A program made the translations under genes and the position numbers. The notes beneath the pieces are model-generated. The model saw nothing but the letters and a program-made list of their open reading frames with translations, made no database searches and was not told where the DNA came from. A stretch of 64,000 nucleotides of DNA, taken from NCBI RefSeq assembly GCF_001597745.1, contig NZ_LUHJ01000047.1, positions 9,598 to 73,597 on the forward strand, given 5' to 3'. Shown piece after piece: positions 1 to 9,018 of the stretch (within the stretch, counting starts at the first letter, position 1; each line of letters begins with the position of its first letter). The DNA comes from Anabaena sp. 4-3 (GTDB lineage Bacteria > Cyanobacteriota > Cyanobacteriia > Cyanobacteriales > Nostocaceae).

Positions 1-27
1 CAGTCCCCATTCCCCATTCTGAAAATT

Positions 28-918
28 ATGCAAATTCGTCGTCGTCAACCAAGTCCACCTGTAAATGTTGCCTGGTTGCGTTATCAAGTTGTTTTAGATG
101 ACTCGCAACCCCAGAATATCCTAGAGGAAATTGTCTGGCATAAGGAAATAGAAATTGAGCAAATGCGCGAAAAAGTGCCTTTGCGAGAGTTACAAAAGCA
201 AGCACTCACCGCACCCCCAACTCGTGATTTTGTCGCCGCTTTACGACAAGGGAGAACTAAACCAGCTTTGATTGCGGAAGTGAAGAAAGCTTCCCCCAGT
301 AAAGGTGTATTTCGGGAAGATTTTGACCCTGTAGCGATCGCCCTATCTTACCAACAAGGTGGCGCAAGTTGTCTTTCGGTTTTAACGGATGTTAAATTTT
401 TTCAAGGTGGTTTTGATAACCTAGCTAAAGTCCGTGCTACCGTAGACTTACCGCTACTATGTAAGGATTTTGTGATTTACCCTTATCAAATGTACCTAGC
501 TCGTGTCAAAGGTGCAGATGCGGTGTTATTAATTGCTGCTATTCTCAGCGATCAAGATTTACAATACTGTGTCAAGATTGCCAAGGCTTTGAATATGGCA
601 GCATTGATTGAAGTCCACAATTTGGCAGAACTTGACCGGGTATTGGCTTTAGATGGTGTAACTTTAGTAGGCATCAATAACCGCAATTTAGAAGATTTTT
701 CTGTGGATTTGCAAACAACTTGCCAACTGTTAGAGGCTAGGAGTAGCCAATTACAGGAAAGAAATATTCTAGTTGTGAGTGAGTCGGGATTACATACGCC
801 AGATGATTTAAGTGTTGTATCCCAAGCTGGTGCATCTGCCGTGTTAATTGGTGAATCTTTGGTAAAACAACCAGATCCAGAAATTGCGATCGCCCGCCTA
901 TTTTCCCAATCACCTTGA
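28..918 (+). CDS. trpC: Indole-3-glycerol-phosphate synthase TrpC
   Basis: This enzyme closes the indole ring in tryptophan synthesis, converting carboxyphenylamino-deoxyribulose phosphate to indole-3-glycerol phosphate in the cytoplasm. The 296-residue protein has the usual TIM-barrel family motifs: [11 protein letters not shown] near residue 83, [30 protein letters not shown] near 214, SESGL and [12 protein letters not shown] near the end. The first 45 residues are the extra leader typical of cyanobacterial TrpC. The ATG at 28 is the only sensible start; just before it lies a CCCCATT-type heptad stretch that runs off the left edge. The gene stands alone: trpB lies 12 kb away on the other strand, so there is no trp operon here. 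Identification is firm from sequence. Confidence 0.97.
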   Translation: MQIRRRQPSPPVNVAWLRYQVVLDDSQPQNILEEIVWHKEIEIEQMREKVPLRELQKQALTAPPTRDFVAALRQGRTKPALIAEVKKASPSKGVFREDFDPVAIALSYQQGGASCLSVLTDVKFFQGGFDNLAKVRATVDLPLLCKDFVIYPYQMYLARVKGADAVLLIAAILSDQDLQYCVKIAKALNMAALIEVHNLAELDRVLALDGVTLVGINNRNLEDFSVDLQTTCQLLEARSSQLQERNILVVSESGLHTPDDLSVVSQAGASAVLIGESLVKQPDPEIAIARLFSQSP

Positions 919-923
919 CAACC

Positions 924-983
924 TTAGTTATTAGTCATTAGTCATTAGTTATTAGTCATTAGTCATTAGTCATTAGTCATTAG
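924..983. repeat. Heptad tandem array (TTAGTCA/TTAGTTA)
   Basis: About eight head-to-tail copies of a 7-base unit TTAGTCA, with TTAGTTA variants, follow the trpC stop. This is the short tandemly repeated repetitive (STRR) class known from heterocystous cyanobacteria. A C-rich tract of CCCTGC units follows at 995-1029. Confidence 0.9.
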
Positions 984-1167
984 TTTCTCTCCTTTGCCCC
1001 CTGCTCCCTGCCCCCTGCCCCCTGCCCCTGCTACTTTCCGCAATAGCAACAGTACGTACTGCTACATTGATTATCTAAATTTAAGTTAAATATTTATTTA
1101 ATGTGTCAAAATTGGCTGGACAGTTAATAAACAGTTACCATTCAAAAATTACCAACTTGATAACTAC

Positions 1168-1416
1168 ATGGAGCAACTTCCCCTACCATCACCCATCCAC
1201 TACGAACTGATACTGCAACTATTAGAAAGACAAACCATGTCAGCAGCCAGTAACAACCCAGAACTGCGACATCAAGTCAATCAACTAATTATTACCCTCC
1301 GTAAAGCCGCAGCCCAACAAAAACAATTAGAAGAAACTTGTCAAGCTTCCTCCGTACCTGTAGAACACCGTTGGTCAATCAATCATCATAATCAGCCAAT
1401 TGGCAGATCGGATTAA
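1168..1416 (+). CDS. Small conserved cyanobacterial protein (DUF5340-like)
   Basis: An 82-residue soluble protein starting MEQLPLPSPIHYELILQLLE, followed by a helical region (residues 20-60) rich in Gln, Leu and Lys and a polar tail. The opening resembles, from memory, the small DUF5340 family seen only in cyanobacteria; I cannot confirm this by search. No signal peptide, membrane segment or catalytic motif is visible, so no function is proposed. It is flanked by the heptad array upstream and a bidirectional terminator downstream. The ATG at 1168 fits the family opening. Confidence 0.75.
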   Translation: MEQLPLPSPIHYELILQLLERQTMSAASNNPELRHQVNQLIITLRKAAAQQKQLEETCQASSVPVEHRWSINHHNQPIGRSD

Positions 1417-1472
1417 TTGGTTAATACTTATTAGTCAACCTCAGAGATTATTCATAAAGTAAACCTTAAATT

Positions 1473-1537
1473 GTAGGGGGCGTTAAAGCAGCGCATAACG
1501 CACCGTGTTTATTGGTGCGTTACGGCTAATTCCTACT
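1473..1537. repeat. Palindromic intergenic repeat (TAACGCACC / GGTGCGTTA)
   Basis: A 9-base perfect inverted pair, TAACGCACC at 1496-1504 and GGTGCGTTA at 1514-1522, lies inside a region bounded by GTAGG and CCTAC. It resembles the other small palindromic elements in this window that begin GTAGGGTGCGT. No coding potential. Confidence 0.55.
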
Positions 1538-1618
1538 CTCTCAAACGTGAAAATCCTTTCATCGCCGTAACACATCCTACTTAATATTTACTTGATAAAT
1601 AGCCTCTCAGCACTGAAA

Positions 1619-1654
1619 GAAAAGAGCGAGTTAACTAATTAACTCGCTCTTTTC
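1619..1654. terminator. Bidirectional hairpin terminator
   Basis: A perfect 16-base-pair stem (1619-1634 pairs with 1639-1654) with loop CTAA. The stem base is A-rich on one side and T-rich on the other, so each strand ends in a T run. It lies between the plus-strand gene ending at 1416 and the minus-strand gene ending at 1752, as expected for a shared convergent terminator. Confidence 0.85.
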
Positions 1655-1751
1655 TTAAATTTATAATGCAAGGAGTCTTTATCTGTCAGCCCTGGCACAA
1701 GACAGAGTAAATGTGACATACTCTGATTCTCCTGTATGAATAACCCATACT

Positions 1752-1994
1752 CTACGCTGCATCCATCCAATCGTAAATTTGCTCTAACTGTTCTAAAGTA
1801 ATCAAACCGTACTGCCAAAGAATCATGGGTAAAGGGCCTGGGTCTTGTTCCCGATGGCGTAAAGCTACCGCCAGTGAAGCTGCGGAAATAGACAAATCTT
1901 CCCTGAGAAAATTAATTAGTCTTGAATAGGTTGATGGTGACATTTGCAACTCACCTCCTGGCTGAGTATGTATTGTCATGTCTTGGTTTCCCAT
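1752..1994 (-). CDS. Small cyanobacterial protein, DUF2949 family
   Basis: An 80-residue protein. After a variable 17-residue N-terminus it reads SPSTYSRLINFLREDLSIS, then ALRHREQDPGPLPMILWQYG and LITLEQLEQIYDWMD. This pattern (a short helix, then EQxPGPLPMxLWQYGL, then LxQLxxIxDW) is how I recognise the DUF2949 family, known from cyanobacteria and without assigned function. There is no membrane segment. The start could be the Met at residue 6 instead of residue 1. It is monocistronic, with a nearly 500-base gap upstream. Confidence 0.85.
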   Translation of the reverse strand: MGNQDMTIHTQPGGELQMSPSTYSRLINFLREDLSISAASLAVALRHREQDPGPLPMILWQYGLITLEQLEQIYDWMDAA

Positions 1995-2492
1995 TGCTAT
2001 GTAACCTGCAACTATTACTTCACCCGTGAATATACGATGACCGGAAAAAAACCTCTGAAAATTCTTTTATTAGCCTGAAAAAGATGCTTTTAGCCAGAAA
2101 AATAGAATTAATCTAGCATATTCTAGCTGTAAAAGCATTTGTCTGCTGAATTCTCAAGCTGCAAGTTACTCTCTGGCAATGGGCTTGAACTTTTTTACTG
2201 TCATGAGCTATCTAGAATGAGCTATCTAGTCACACATTTAGTAATCAAGTTTCCATAGCTAATACTGCCTTATGAGCGACTAATTACACTTATGCCAAAA
2301 GGAAGATTTTTAGCAACCAGTTTTATTAGGATGAAATTTTACCTGAGAAACAACATATTTGGTTATTTTTGACATGATATTCAATAGTAACCTCAGAATT
2401 CAATAGTTTACGTACATTTGATATTTTTTTTACACAAACCTCATGAATTCAAAATTCCTTTAGCCTTACTCCATCAGTGATACAAAGATTGA
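1995..2492. other. Gene-free gap with a short direct repeat
   Basis: No credible coding region. It must hold the promoter of the DUF2949 gene. The only structure I see is a short direct repeat, GAGCTATCTAG, present twice at about 2204-2229. Otherwise A+T-rich unique sequence. Confidence 0.6.
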
Positions 2493-3014
2493 TTACTGCA
2501 AGGCTCCGGTGTTTAAAAACTGAATGTTGATCCGATCTCCTGTTTTGAGATTTAATTCCGCAGCTCGTCCTGAGCGCAGTTCGATCACTTGATCGATGGG
2601 TACGTTAGGGCCATAAGTAGGACAAGGCTCACTTGTGCAAGGAGGTGCGGAAGCTTGAATATACTTGACTACTCCATTGTGTAAAAACACCATATCGAGA
2701 GCTACAGGTACATTCTTCATCCAAAACTGCACAGGTTGTGCTGTAGGAAACTGAAAGAGCATTCCCCGATTGTCTGGTAGGGCAGGACGATACATCAAGC
2801 CCATTTCTTGCTGTTCACGTGTCGCCGCTACTTCTAACTCAATCTCTGTACCATTGGGAACTGTTGCTTTTGCAGAAATTGGTAGTATTTGTCCAGATGG
2901 TAATTGTGTTAGAGCATTAGAAGTGTTTGTGGGCGGTTTAGCGGTTGTCTGCATTGAACATCCCATCAGTAAGATACTCAGCAGCAGGGGCATTAAACTT
3001 AACCAACGCATCAT
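2493..3014 (-). CDS. DUF192-family lipoprotein
   Basis: A 173-residue exported protein. Residues 1-18 are a hydrophobic signal ending in a lipobox (LLMGC, Cys about 19), so it is probably a lipid-anchored periplasmic or outer-membrane protein. A Thr/Ser/Pro linker leads to a DUF192 domain from about residue 45: VPNGTEIELEVAATREQQEMGLMYR, then GMLFQFP, VQFWMKNVPVALDMVFL and IELRSGRAAELNLKTGDRI. Those are the diagnostic family motifs. The biochemical role of DUF192 is not known. Start may be Met1 or Met2 (tandem ATGs). It is a single-gene unit. Confidence 0.9.
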   Translation of the reverse strand: MMRWLSLMPLLLSILLMGCSMQTTAKPPTNTSNALTQLPSGQILPISAKATVPNGTEIELEVAATREQQEMGLMYRPALPDNRGMLFQFPTAQPVQFWMKNVPVALDMVFLHNGVVKYIQASAPPCTSEPCPTYGPNVPIDQVIELRSGRAAELNLKTGDRINIQFLNTGALQ

Positions 3015-3183
3015 CGAATTCGTCTTGTAATAATTGGGATTTCGATTTTACCGAAATTTCTGCAAAATGGCTTTTGGCTGTTGAGGGAATGGGGATTGGG
3101 AACAATCCTCAATATTTTTCGCGGTAATTACGTAAATGGTATACTATTCGGTGTTAGATTAAGAGAGGACTAAATTACTCTGG

Positions 3184-3214
3184 TGCGGACGCTACGCGTA
3201 GCTTGCTTCCCCGG
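3184..3214. repeat. Dispersed 31-base repeat, copy 1
   Basis: A 31-base sequence beginning TGCGGACGCTACGCGTAGC and ending TTCCCCGG. An exact reverse-complement copy is present at 47999-48029 between tldD and pmbA. It contains the internal palindrome GCTACGCGTAGC. It lies in the 290-base gap between the DUF192 gene and the response regulator gene. Confidence 0.9.
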
Positions 3215-3305
3215 AGTGGCTCAATACATACAAATAATGCTTCCACCCTCTAAAGGATGGAAGTATTTAATGAATTTGTAATTTTTACTACTTAGTTTTG
3301 AGATG

Positions 3306-3992
3306 CTATGATTCTCTGAGTACGTAACCTACGCCGCGCACTGTTTGAATTAGCCGTTTTTGACCTTCGTCTTCTATTTTTAAGCGTAAGTAGCGAATGT
3401 ACACCTCTATAACATTAGATTCACCCATGAAGTCGTAACCCCAAACATTTTCCAGAATTTGTTCACGGGTTAATACTTCACGGGGATGTTCCATTAAGAA
3501 CTTTAAGAGTTCAAATTCTTTCATGGTTAAGTCAATGATTCGCCCGTTGTAAACCGCACGGCGGTTGGCTATGTCTAAAACCAGTTCTCCAAAGCGTAAC
3601 TGTTCTGTTGTATCAACTTCTGGTTTCAGGTAGAGGCGAATCAGTTTTAAAAAGTCTTCGGAACGATAAGGTTTGAGGATATAATCATCTGCCCCTGCTT
3701 CTAGACAAGCTACCCGATCATCAACTGCATCCCTAGCCATGAGTACCAAGACAGGCGATCGCATCCCAGCACTTCTAAGATTTCTGCACAATGACAGTCC
3801 TGATTCACCGGAAAGCATTCGGTCTAAAACTACTAAAGCAGGTTGGCGATCGCGATAGTATTGTAAACCACTCGCCGCATCATTAGCCAACACAGGCTCA
3901 TAGCCAGCTTCTTGCAAATCACAGGAAATCTGATTGGCTAGGCTATCATCGGTTTCGATGACCAAAACACAGGCACTGTGAGCAGGTGTCAT
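3306..3992 (-). CDS. OmpR-family response regulator (NblR-like)
   Basis: A 228-residue DNA-binding response regulator. The receiver spans residues 8-120, with acidic pocket ETDD at 13-16, phospho-acceptor D57 (VVLDRML) and conserved K107 (YILKPY). The beta-4 Thr/Ser is replaced by Met in VLVLMARD. A winged-helix Trans_reg_C domain (about 130-226) ends VRGVGYVLRES. The VLxLMARDAVDDRVACLEAGADDY stretch reminds me of NblR, the regulator of phycobilisome degradation and stress survival, but I cannot confirm orthology. NAD kinase lies upstream on the same strand, separated by a 96-base stretch rich in heptads. Confidence 0.88.
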   Translation of the reverse strand: MTPAHSACVLVIETDDSLANQISCDLQEAGYEPVLANDAASGLQYYRDRQPALVVLDRMLSGESGLSLCRNLRSAGMRSPVLVLMARDAVDDRVACLEAGADDYILKPYRSEDFLKLIRLYLKPEVDTTEQLRFGELVLDIANRRAVYNGRIIDLTMKEFELLKFLMEHPREVLTREQILENVWGYDFMGESNVIEVYIRYLRLKIEDEGQKRLIQTVRGVGYVLRES

Positions 3993-4052
3993 AACTATTG
4001 GGGACTGGGGATTGGGGACTGGGGAAGGAAAGGCAGGGGGCAGAGGAGAGAA

Positions 4053-4091
4053 ACTAATGACTAATGACTAATAACTAATGACTAATGACTA
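4053..4091. repeat. Heptad array overlapping the nadK stop codon
   Basis: Five to six ACTAATG/ACTAATA units. The last, ACTAAGG, supplies on the minus strand the TAG stop codon of the NAD kinase gene. A GGGGACT-type G-rich stretch lies just before, at about 4000-4025. Confidence 0.85.
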
Positions 4092-5012
4092 AGGTAATTC
4101 TACAGAAGTTGGTTTAGCGATGTGTGGCAAACCCCAACCTAATTTTTCCCTTAAAATGCGGAAAAATTCGGGTGGTTGTAGGCGGATGAATTTGACACTG
4201 TAAGGCGATCGCTCTAAATATACCCTATCCTCTGGGAAAACGTAGCAACCACCATTACCATCCACTACCATGACTAACCGAGGAATATTCACTGGATAAA
4301 TATTCACTGGTTCCGTATCTGGAAATACCAAAGCCCTAGAAGCCAAAGAGTGGGGGCAAATAGGTACTAATTGTAATACAGGTACACCTGGGGTAATGAC
4401 AGGGCCACCGGCACTTAAAGAATAAGCTGTAGAACCAGTAGGTGTAGAAACAATTATACCATCAGCCGCAATATCGACTGGTGCATGGCGACCTACAGCA
4501 ATTTCAAAATGGCACATCGAGGTTAAAGGCTCTCGATGTAAGACCATTTCATTTAAGCATAGGGCTTCCCAAAGCACCGACTCGCCTCGCCGCACTTGCA
4601 CACTCAGCATGGCGCGTTCTTCAATTTCATATTCACCCGCGATCGCCTGTTCTATGGCTTGGGGCAATTGATTCAGATAAGCTTCTGTTAAAAACCCCAT
4701 GTGTCCGGTATTCACTGCTAATAGTGGAATACCGCAAGGGGCAACCTGACGCGAAGCTGCTAAAACAGTACCATCCCCCCCTAGAACCACGGCAAACTGC
4801 ATTTCTGAGTCAAATCCAGGGGGTGTCAAACCATCAATAGGGGTGTGACATACAGGGCTTTCGGGATTAGAGTAGCCCAATATGCCACCGATACTTGATG
4901 TAATACATACATCCCAACCGGCTGCGGTTAGCTTGTCTTTCAGTTCGATAGCCGTGCGTGTGGCTATCGGTTTAACGTCATTGTAGATAATGCCTGCTTT
5001 CGGCACACTCAA
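4089..5012 (-). CDS. nadK: NAD kinase
   Basis: Phosphorylates NAD to NADP using ATP in the cytoplasm. The 307-residue protein carries GGDGT (residues 78-82, the NAD kinase/diacylglycerol kinase signature), [10 protein letters not shown] near 106, NEMVLHR and [21 protein letters not shown] near 190-210. Length matches the family. Cyanobacteria usually carry two NAD kinases; which of the two this is cannot be decided here. The [12 protein letters not shown] start is supported by the family opening. The stop codon falls inside a heptad array, so the last residues (SVELP) adjoin repeat-derived DNA. Confidence 0.96.
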   Translation of the reverse strand: MSVPKAGIIYNDVKPIATRTAIELKDKLTAAGWDVCITSSIGGILGYSNPESPVCHTPIDGLTPPGFDSEMQFAVVLGGDGTVLAASRQVAPCGIPLLAVNTGHMGFLTEAYLNQLPQAIEQAIAGEYEIEERAMLSVQVRRGESVLWEALCLNEMVLHREPLTSMCHFEIAVGRHAPVDIAADGIIVSTPTGSTAYSLSAGGPVITPGVPVLQLVPICPHSLASRALVFPDTEPVNIYPVNIPRLVMVVDGNGGCYVFPEDRVYLERSPYSVKFIRLQPPEFFRILREKLGWGLPHIAKPTSVELP

Positions 5013-5072
5013 ATATCCAAGTATAGTAGGCTATGCTTTTACTTATGTCATCCTGACACATTTTGGATCACG

Positions 5073-5200
5073 AGTCATTAGTCAAAAGTCAAAAGACTAA
5101 AATTGTGGGCTTTTTCAATTGTGGAAAGTAGGAATTGGGGGAGCTTTCAAAGCAGGGGAGAAAAACTCATGACTAATGACTAACAACTAATCACTGCTGA
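5073..5200. repeat. Degenerate heptad region between nadK and ycf39
   Basis: Degenerate TTAGTCA/AAAGTCA units at about 5075-5100 and ACTAATG-type units at about 5170-5200, separated by unique sequence. The right end runs into the 3' end of ycf39. Confidence 0.7.
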
Positions 5201-6177
5201 CTATTGACTTTTTTAAAGGGAGTCTTTTTCGATTTCTGCTTTTTGGTTTTTTCGTAATCTAATTCCTTGAGCTTTCTCATGATGCGGCTGAAATACTCTT
5301 GTAAATAGCCTTCTAAAGTCGTTGTCTGTGATTGTTCTAAGCCAAATACTGTATATACCTCATCCATTGGCGCATTCAGAGGTTTACCACTAGCTAAGAC
5401 TTCTGTAAATGCTAGTCTATCTGCCACATTCCATCCCCACTGAAAGAATCGGGCAATTTGGCGCACAGTACGCAGCAGGTTAATCGGCATGCGTCGGACT
5501 TTTGCTTCTTTCCCAGATAAACGCTCACATAAGCTGGTAATTTCTTCTGCACTCCAAGCACGAGTTCCCACCACCGGGAACGTTTGTTTTTCGGTGGCTG
5601 GTACACTTAATGCACCCACAGCAAACTTGGCAATGTCTTGAGTATCCATGTAGGCGATAGGTGAAGATGTACCAGTCACCCAAACTGGTTGTCCTTCTAA
5701 AATGGGTATGCCATATTGACCGATTAAACCTTGCATGAACCCAGCCAAGCGTAAAATTGTGTAGTTTAATCCAGACTCGATTAAAAATGCTTCAGTACAC
5801 CGCTTAATCTCCATCAGTGGCACTTCTGGGTACTTGTCAGCATCAATAATAGAAAAGAATATAAAACGCTCTACACCAGCAGCTTGAGCCGCTTGAATTA
5901 AAGCTACCTTCCCTTGCCAATCTACTTGTTTGATTGTCAGGGAATCTGTAGCACGAGAGGTAGCCGCATCAATTACGGCTGTGACACCTTCTAACGCGCC
6001 TGTGAGGCTTTCAGGATAACATAAATCTCCTTTGACGAGTTCCGCACCCCATTCTTTGAGAAAAGCAGCTTTTTTAACACTGCGGACAAGACAGCGCACT
6101 TTATAACCCTCATCGATTGCACGACGAGCCACTTGTCTTCCCAAAGTGCCGGTAGCACCAACTATTAATAATGTCAT
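5191..6177 (-). CDS. ycf39: Ycf39-type NAD(P)-binding protein (PSII assembly)
   Basis: An atypical short-chain dehydrogenase of the NmrA-like group. The dinucleotide-binding motif GATGTLGRQ is at residues 7-15, followed by VRCLVRS, GDLCYPESL, IDAATSR and the PFIFFS-like FIFFSIIDADKYPEVPLME. This pattern matches Ycf39/HCF244, known in cyanobacteria and plastids to help deliver chlorophyll to newly made D1 during photosystem II assembly. 328 residues is normal. The C-terminal 25 residues are unusually Lys-rich (KKQKSKKTPFKK), and the final VNSQQ is encoded by heptad-like sequence, so the tail may be recently altered. Confidence 0.92.
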   Translation of the reverse strand: MTLLIVGATGTLGRQVARRAIDEGYKVRCLVRSVKKAAFLKEWGAELVKGDLCYPESLTGALEGVTAVIDAATSRATDSLTIKQVDWQGKVALIQAAQAAGVERFIFFSIIDADKYPEVPLMEIKRCTEAFLIESGLNYTILRLAGFMQGLIGQYGIPILEGQPVWVTGTSSPIAYMDTQDIAKFAVGALSVPATEKQTFPVVGTRAWSAEEITSLCERLSGKEAKVRRMPINLLRTVRQIARFFQWGWNVADRLAFTEVLASGKPLNAPMDEVYTVFGLEQSQTTTLEGYLQEYFSRIMRKLKELDYEKTKKQKSKKTPFKKVNSQQ

Positions 6178-6524
6178 GAGGTTTGTAATATTTATTAAAC
6201 TTTTATGAGAAAAATCTTAACAGAATTATATTCTGTAAACAAAAGTTTACGTCTTTTTAATTGATTTGTTGAATATTTCGGGGATAGCCAAAAATTAAAT
6301 TCTGCAATTTCTGCGTGTGAATACGGCTATCAGGTGTTTTTTTTCCTGCTTCCCCTGCTTCCCCTCTTCCCCCTGCGCCAGAAACGTCACCCACAGCGAT
6401 TGATTATCTTTTGATTTGGAAGTCTCTGGGGAGTAGTGGAAACAGCGTTGTCCGGTTGGCGGACACGCTATTTTTTTAGAGAGAGTCGAGTTTATTGTCT
6501 CTCGCCGAAGGTTCTGGAAAGGGA
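6178..6524. other. Gap between ycf39 and petM
   Basis: No gene that I can support. It contains a pyrimidine-rich tract of CTGCTTCCC-type units at about 6340-6378. The ATG-containing frame across 6295-6573 on the minus strand is composed mostly of this tract and overlaps petM, so it is not called. Confidence 0.6.
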
Positions 6525-6629
6525 TTATTCTTCTGAACCTTGAATTTTCAGCAATAAAGCACCCAAAGCCCAACCTACGAAGATTAGACTAAAAGGTAAC
6601 AGAGCTGCATTCAACATTTCGCCGCTCAT
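6525..6629 (-). CDS. petM: Cytochrome b6-f complex subunit PetM
   Basis: A 34-residue gene. It begins [20 protein letters not shown] and ends with LKIQGSEE, the standard PetM (subunit VII) sequence: a single transmembrane helix of about residues 7-27. PetM is one of the small peripheral helices of the thylakoid cytochrome b6-f dimer. A GGAG-type ribosome binding site (AAAGGAGAACC) sits just upstream of the ATG. It is monocistronic and divergent from pdxA. The leader contains a 76-base inverted-repeat structure (see 6718-6793). Confidence 0.95.
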   Translation of the reverse strand: MSGEMLNAALLPFSLIFVGWALGALLLKIQGSEE

Positions 6630-6717
6630 TGATTTGGTTCTCCTTTGTGAATGGTGGACTGTAGATGTTTTTCAGTTGTTTCACCAGACTAGACTCGATG
6701 GCTCAAATCTAATCTGT

Positions 6718-6793
6718 GCTAATCCTACGACCGAGGCAACCTCAGATCAACAATGTCTACCAGAAGCTCTGCAACGCTAACTGTAGGATTAGC
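6718..6793. repeat. 11-base inverted repeats flanking 54 bases upstream of petM
   Basis: GCTAATCCTAC at 6718-6728 pairs perfectly with GTAGGATTAGC at 6783-6793. CGAGG just inside the left arm has a CCTCG partner just outside the right arm. It lies in the divergent petM/pdxA promoter region. It could be a small MITE-like element or a structured leader. Confidence 0.6.
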
Positions 6794-6863
6794 CTCGTGT
6801 AAATAATTCTAAACCAGTTTGATGGTTAATTAAGATAGGAGATTGGGGAATAGGGAATAGGCA

Positions 6864-8003
6864 ATGGGGCATTGTGAGACTTTTATGGGTACAAATATGT
6901 ATCAACTTGATCAACATCAGCCAGTTAATTTACATCAACAACACTGTCCTCGTTTAGCGATTACTTTGGGTGATCCAGCCGGAATTGGCCCGGAAGTGAT
7001 TTTAAAAGCTTTGGCAGATCCAACGGTAACTCAAAAATGTGATGTTTCTGTGGTAGGTAATCAAGATTTGTTGCTACAGACTTATCACAGACTGACTCAG
7101 ACTGAGAATTTAGCACCTTTGGTAAATCCTGACGAGTTGAAAATTGTTGATGTCCCTTGTGATTGGGAGAAAGGGGAAATTGTCATCGGCTTTGGGAATG
7201 CTGCTAGTGGTGCGGCGAGTTTTGCTTATATGGAAGATGCGATCGCTCAAACTCTCGCAGGGAAATTTGATGCTATTGTTACCGCCCCCATAGCTAAATC
7301 TGCGTGGAAATCCGCAGGGTATCATTACCCAGGACAAACAGAATTGTTAGCCGAAAAGGCTGGGGTTGACCGCTTTGGAATGTTATTTGTGGCGCGATCG
7401 CCTTACACTGGTTGGACAATGCGCGCTTTATTAGCTACCACACATATTCCCCTGTGTCAAGTAGCCAAAACACTGACACCGGAGTTATTAACAAAAAAAT
7501 TAGATTTGTTGGTGGAGTGTTTAGAGCAAGATTTTGGGATAACTCATGGCAGAATTGCGATCGCCGGTTTAAATCCCCACAGTGGCGAACAAGGACAACT
7601 AGGAACAGAAGAACAGGATTGGTTAATTGCTTGGTTAGAATCCGAACGGCAAAAACGCCCGAATTTCCAGCTAGAAGGGCCGATTCCACCAGATACAATG
7701 TGGGTTAAACCCGGTCAAGCTTGGTATGGTCATTCTCAGGTGCAAAATCCCGCCGATGCTTATTTAGCACTGTATCACGACCAAGGTTTAATTCCCGTCA
7801 AGTTAATGGCGTTTGACCGTGCTGTTAATACTTCGATTGGTTTACCTTTTGTTCGCACTTCCCCCGATCACGGAACGGCGTTTGATATTGCAGGTAAGGG
7901 AATTGCTGATGCTACCAGTATGAAAGCAGCAATCGAGTTAGCGGCGGAGTTGGTGAGTCAAAGGTTAACTATTCAGAAATATGAGAAACCTGTTGAGCAT
8001 TAG
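6864..8003 (+). CDS. pdxA: 4-hydroxythreonine-4-phosphate dehydrogenase PdxA
   Basis: Catalyses the NAD-dependent oxidation of 4-phosphohydroxythreonine in the DXP-dependent pathway to pyridoxal phosphate. Motifs: [13 protein letters not shown] (near 33), [43 protein letters not shown] and [15 protein letters not shown]. The metal-binding histidines lie in these motifs. The longest frame begins at 6864, but its first codons run through a G-rich heptad-like stretch. The ATGs at 6885 (residue 8) or 6897 (residue 12, MYQLDQHQ) are likelier starts, giving 368-372 residues. Single-gene unit. Confidence 0.95.
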   Translation: MGHCETFMGTNMYQLDQHQPVNLHQQHCPRLAITLGDPAGIGPEVILKALADPTVTQKCDVSVVGNQDLLLQTYHRLTQTENLAPLVNPDELKIVDVPCDWEKGEIVIGFGNAASGAASFAYMEDAIAQTLAGKFDAIVTAPIAKSAWKSAGYHYPGQTELLAEKAGVDRFGMLFVARSPYTGWTMRALLATTHIPLCQVAKTLTPELLTKKLDLLVECLEQDFGITHGRIAIAGLNPHSGEQGQLGTEEQDWLIAWLESERQKRPNFQLEGPIPPDTMWVKPGQAWYGHSQVQNPADAYLALYHDQGLIPVKLMAFDRAVNTSIGLPFVRTSPDHGTAFDIAGKGIADATSMKAAIELAAELVSQRLTIQKYEKPVEH

Positions 8004-8298
8004 CTCTGTACTTTTCCCAAGTCTTCTACCTTCAGGGAAAATATCCGATAAATTAAAATCCACAGAGCTGTTCTTTGAGACTTGAGTAGACACCATCTTC
8101 CCTGATGTTGTTGGTATTACACCCCAAAACTAACACCAATCAACACACACAAGCCTCAGTAAAATTCTTGATCACTAACCTGATCAGTTATTTGCAAATT
8201 GATTGCAACTATCAAGCACATATTTGCATTTGCTGTACAGCAATCAGCTTGATATTTATTGCATTGCCATGAGTAAATGTGATTTAACTTGTGTATAT

Positions 8299-9018
8299 CT
8301 AAACTGTAGTTGGCTCAGGGATTTCAAACTTGTAACCGTACCCACGAACAGTTTTAATAAATTCCGGTACACTGGTATCTGCTTCTAGTTTCTTACGTAG
8401 CTGACCGATGTGTACGTCAACTACCCGTCCATCTCCCACATAGTCACAACCCCAAATCTTTTGAATTAGTTGGGGACGACTCCAAGCTTGACCAGGATGA
8501 CTTGCCAAAAAGTGGAGAATATTAAATTCCAAAGCTGTTAAATTCAAGGGTTTATCGTTCAGTGTCACCTCTCGTCCATCTGGGTTAATAGCTAAGTTTT
8601 TAAAGATTAGGCGTTGTGATGGAGATGGTTTAATAGAGCGGATGCGCCTTAAGAGAGCTTGGACTCTCAATTCAACTTCAGCTAGACTAAACGGTTTAGT
8701 TATAAAGTCATCAGCACCAGCCGCCATAATTCTGATCTTGTCAGCTTCTTCTGTCCTGCTAGTCAGTATCATCACCAACACATTGTTCCGACTTTGCATT
8801 TCTTGGCAAAGTTGATAGCCACTGGTATCTGGGAGATTCCAATCCAGAATTACTAAAGCTGGGTCGAATTCTTCAAATAACGACAGCGCAGTTTTACCAT
8901 CTGCTGCTGACTCTATTTGATATTTCCGGCTTAAAAAGCGATATATCAGGTTACGCACACCAAAATCGTCATCTACGACCAGAATTTTAGGATTTGAAGA
9001 AGCAGAAAGCATCACCAT
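8299..9018 (-). CDS. OmpR-family response regulator
   Basis: A 239-residue transcriptional regulator. The receiver (residues 10-125) has acidic residues VVDDD, phospho-acceptor D59 (VILDWNLPD), T/S switch in MILTSRTEE and K108 (FITKPF). The C-terminal winged helix (about 140-230) ends IKTVRGYGYKFE, as in OmpR/PhoB regulators. No sensor kinase is adjacent, so it is an orphan. A Met at residue 3 is an alternative start. The target cannot be told from sequence; I do not recognise a named orthologue. The 718-base upstream gap leaves room for a long leader. Confidence 0.9.
   Translation of the reverse strand: MVMLSASSNPKILVVDDDFGVRNLIYRFLSRKYQIESAADGKTALSLFEEFDPALVILDWNLPDTSGYQLCQEMQSRNNVLVMILTSRTEEADKIRIMAAGADDFITKPFSLAEVELRVQALLRRIRSIKPSPSQRLIFKNLAINPDGREVTLNDKPLNLTALEFNILHFLASHPGQAWSRPQLIQKIWGCDYVGDGRVVDVHIGQLRKKLEADTSVPEFIKTVRGYGYKFEIPEPTTV

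Noticed and set aside
2770-3127. Plus-strand frames of 86 and 60 residues across the DUF192 gene
   Set aside because: Antisense shadows of a clear lipoprotein gene, without ribosome sites or family resemblance.
6295-6573. 92-residue minus-strand frame
   Set aside because: Overlaps petM in another frame and is largely a pyrimidine-rich repeat tract.
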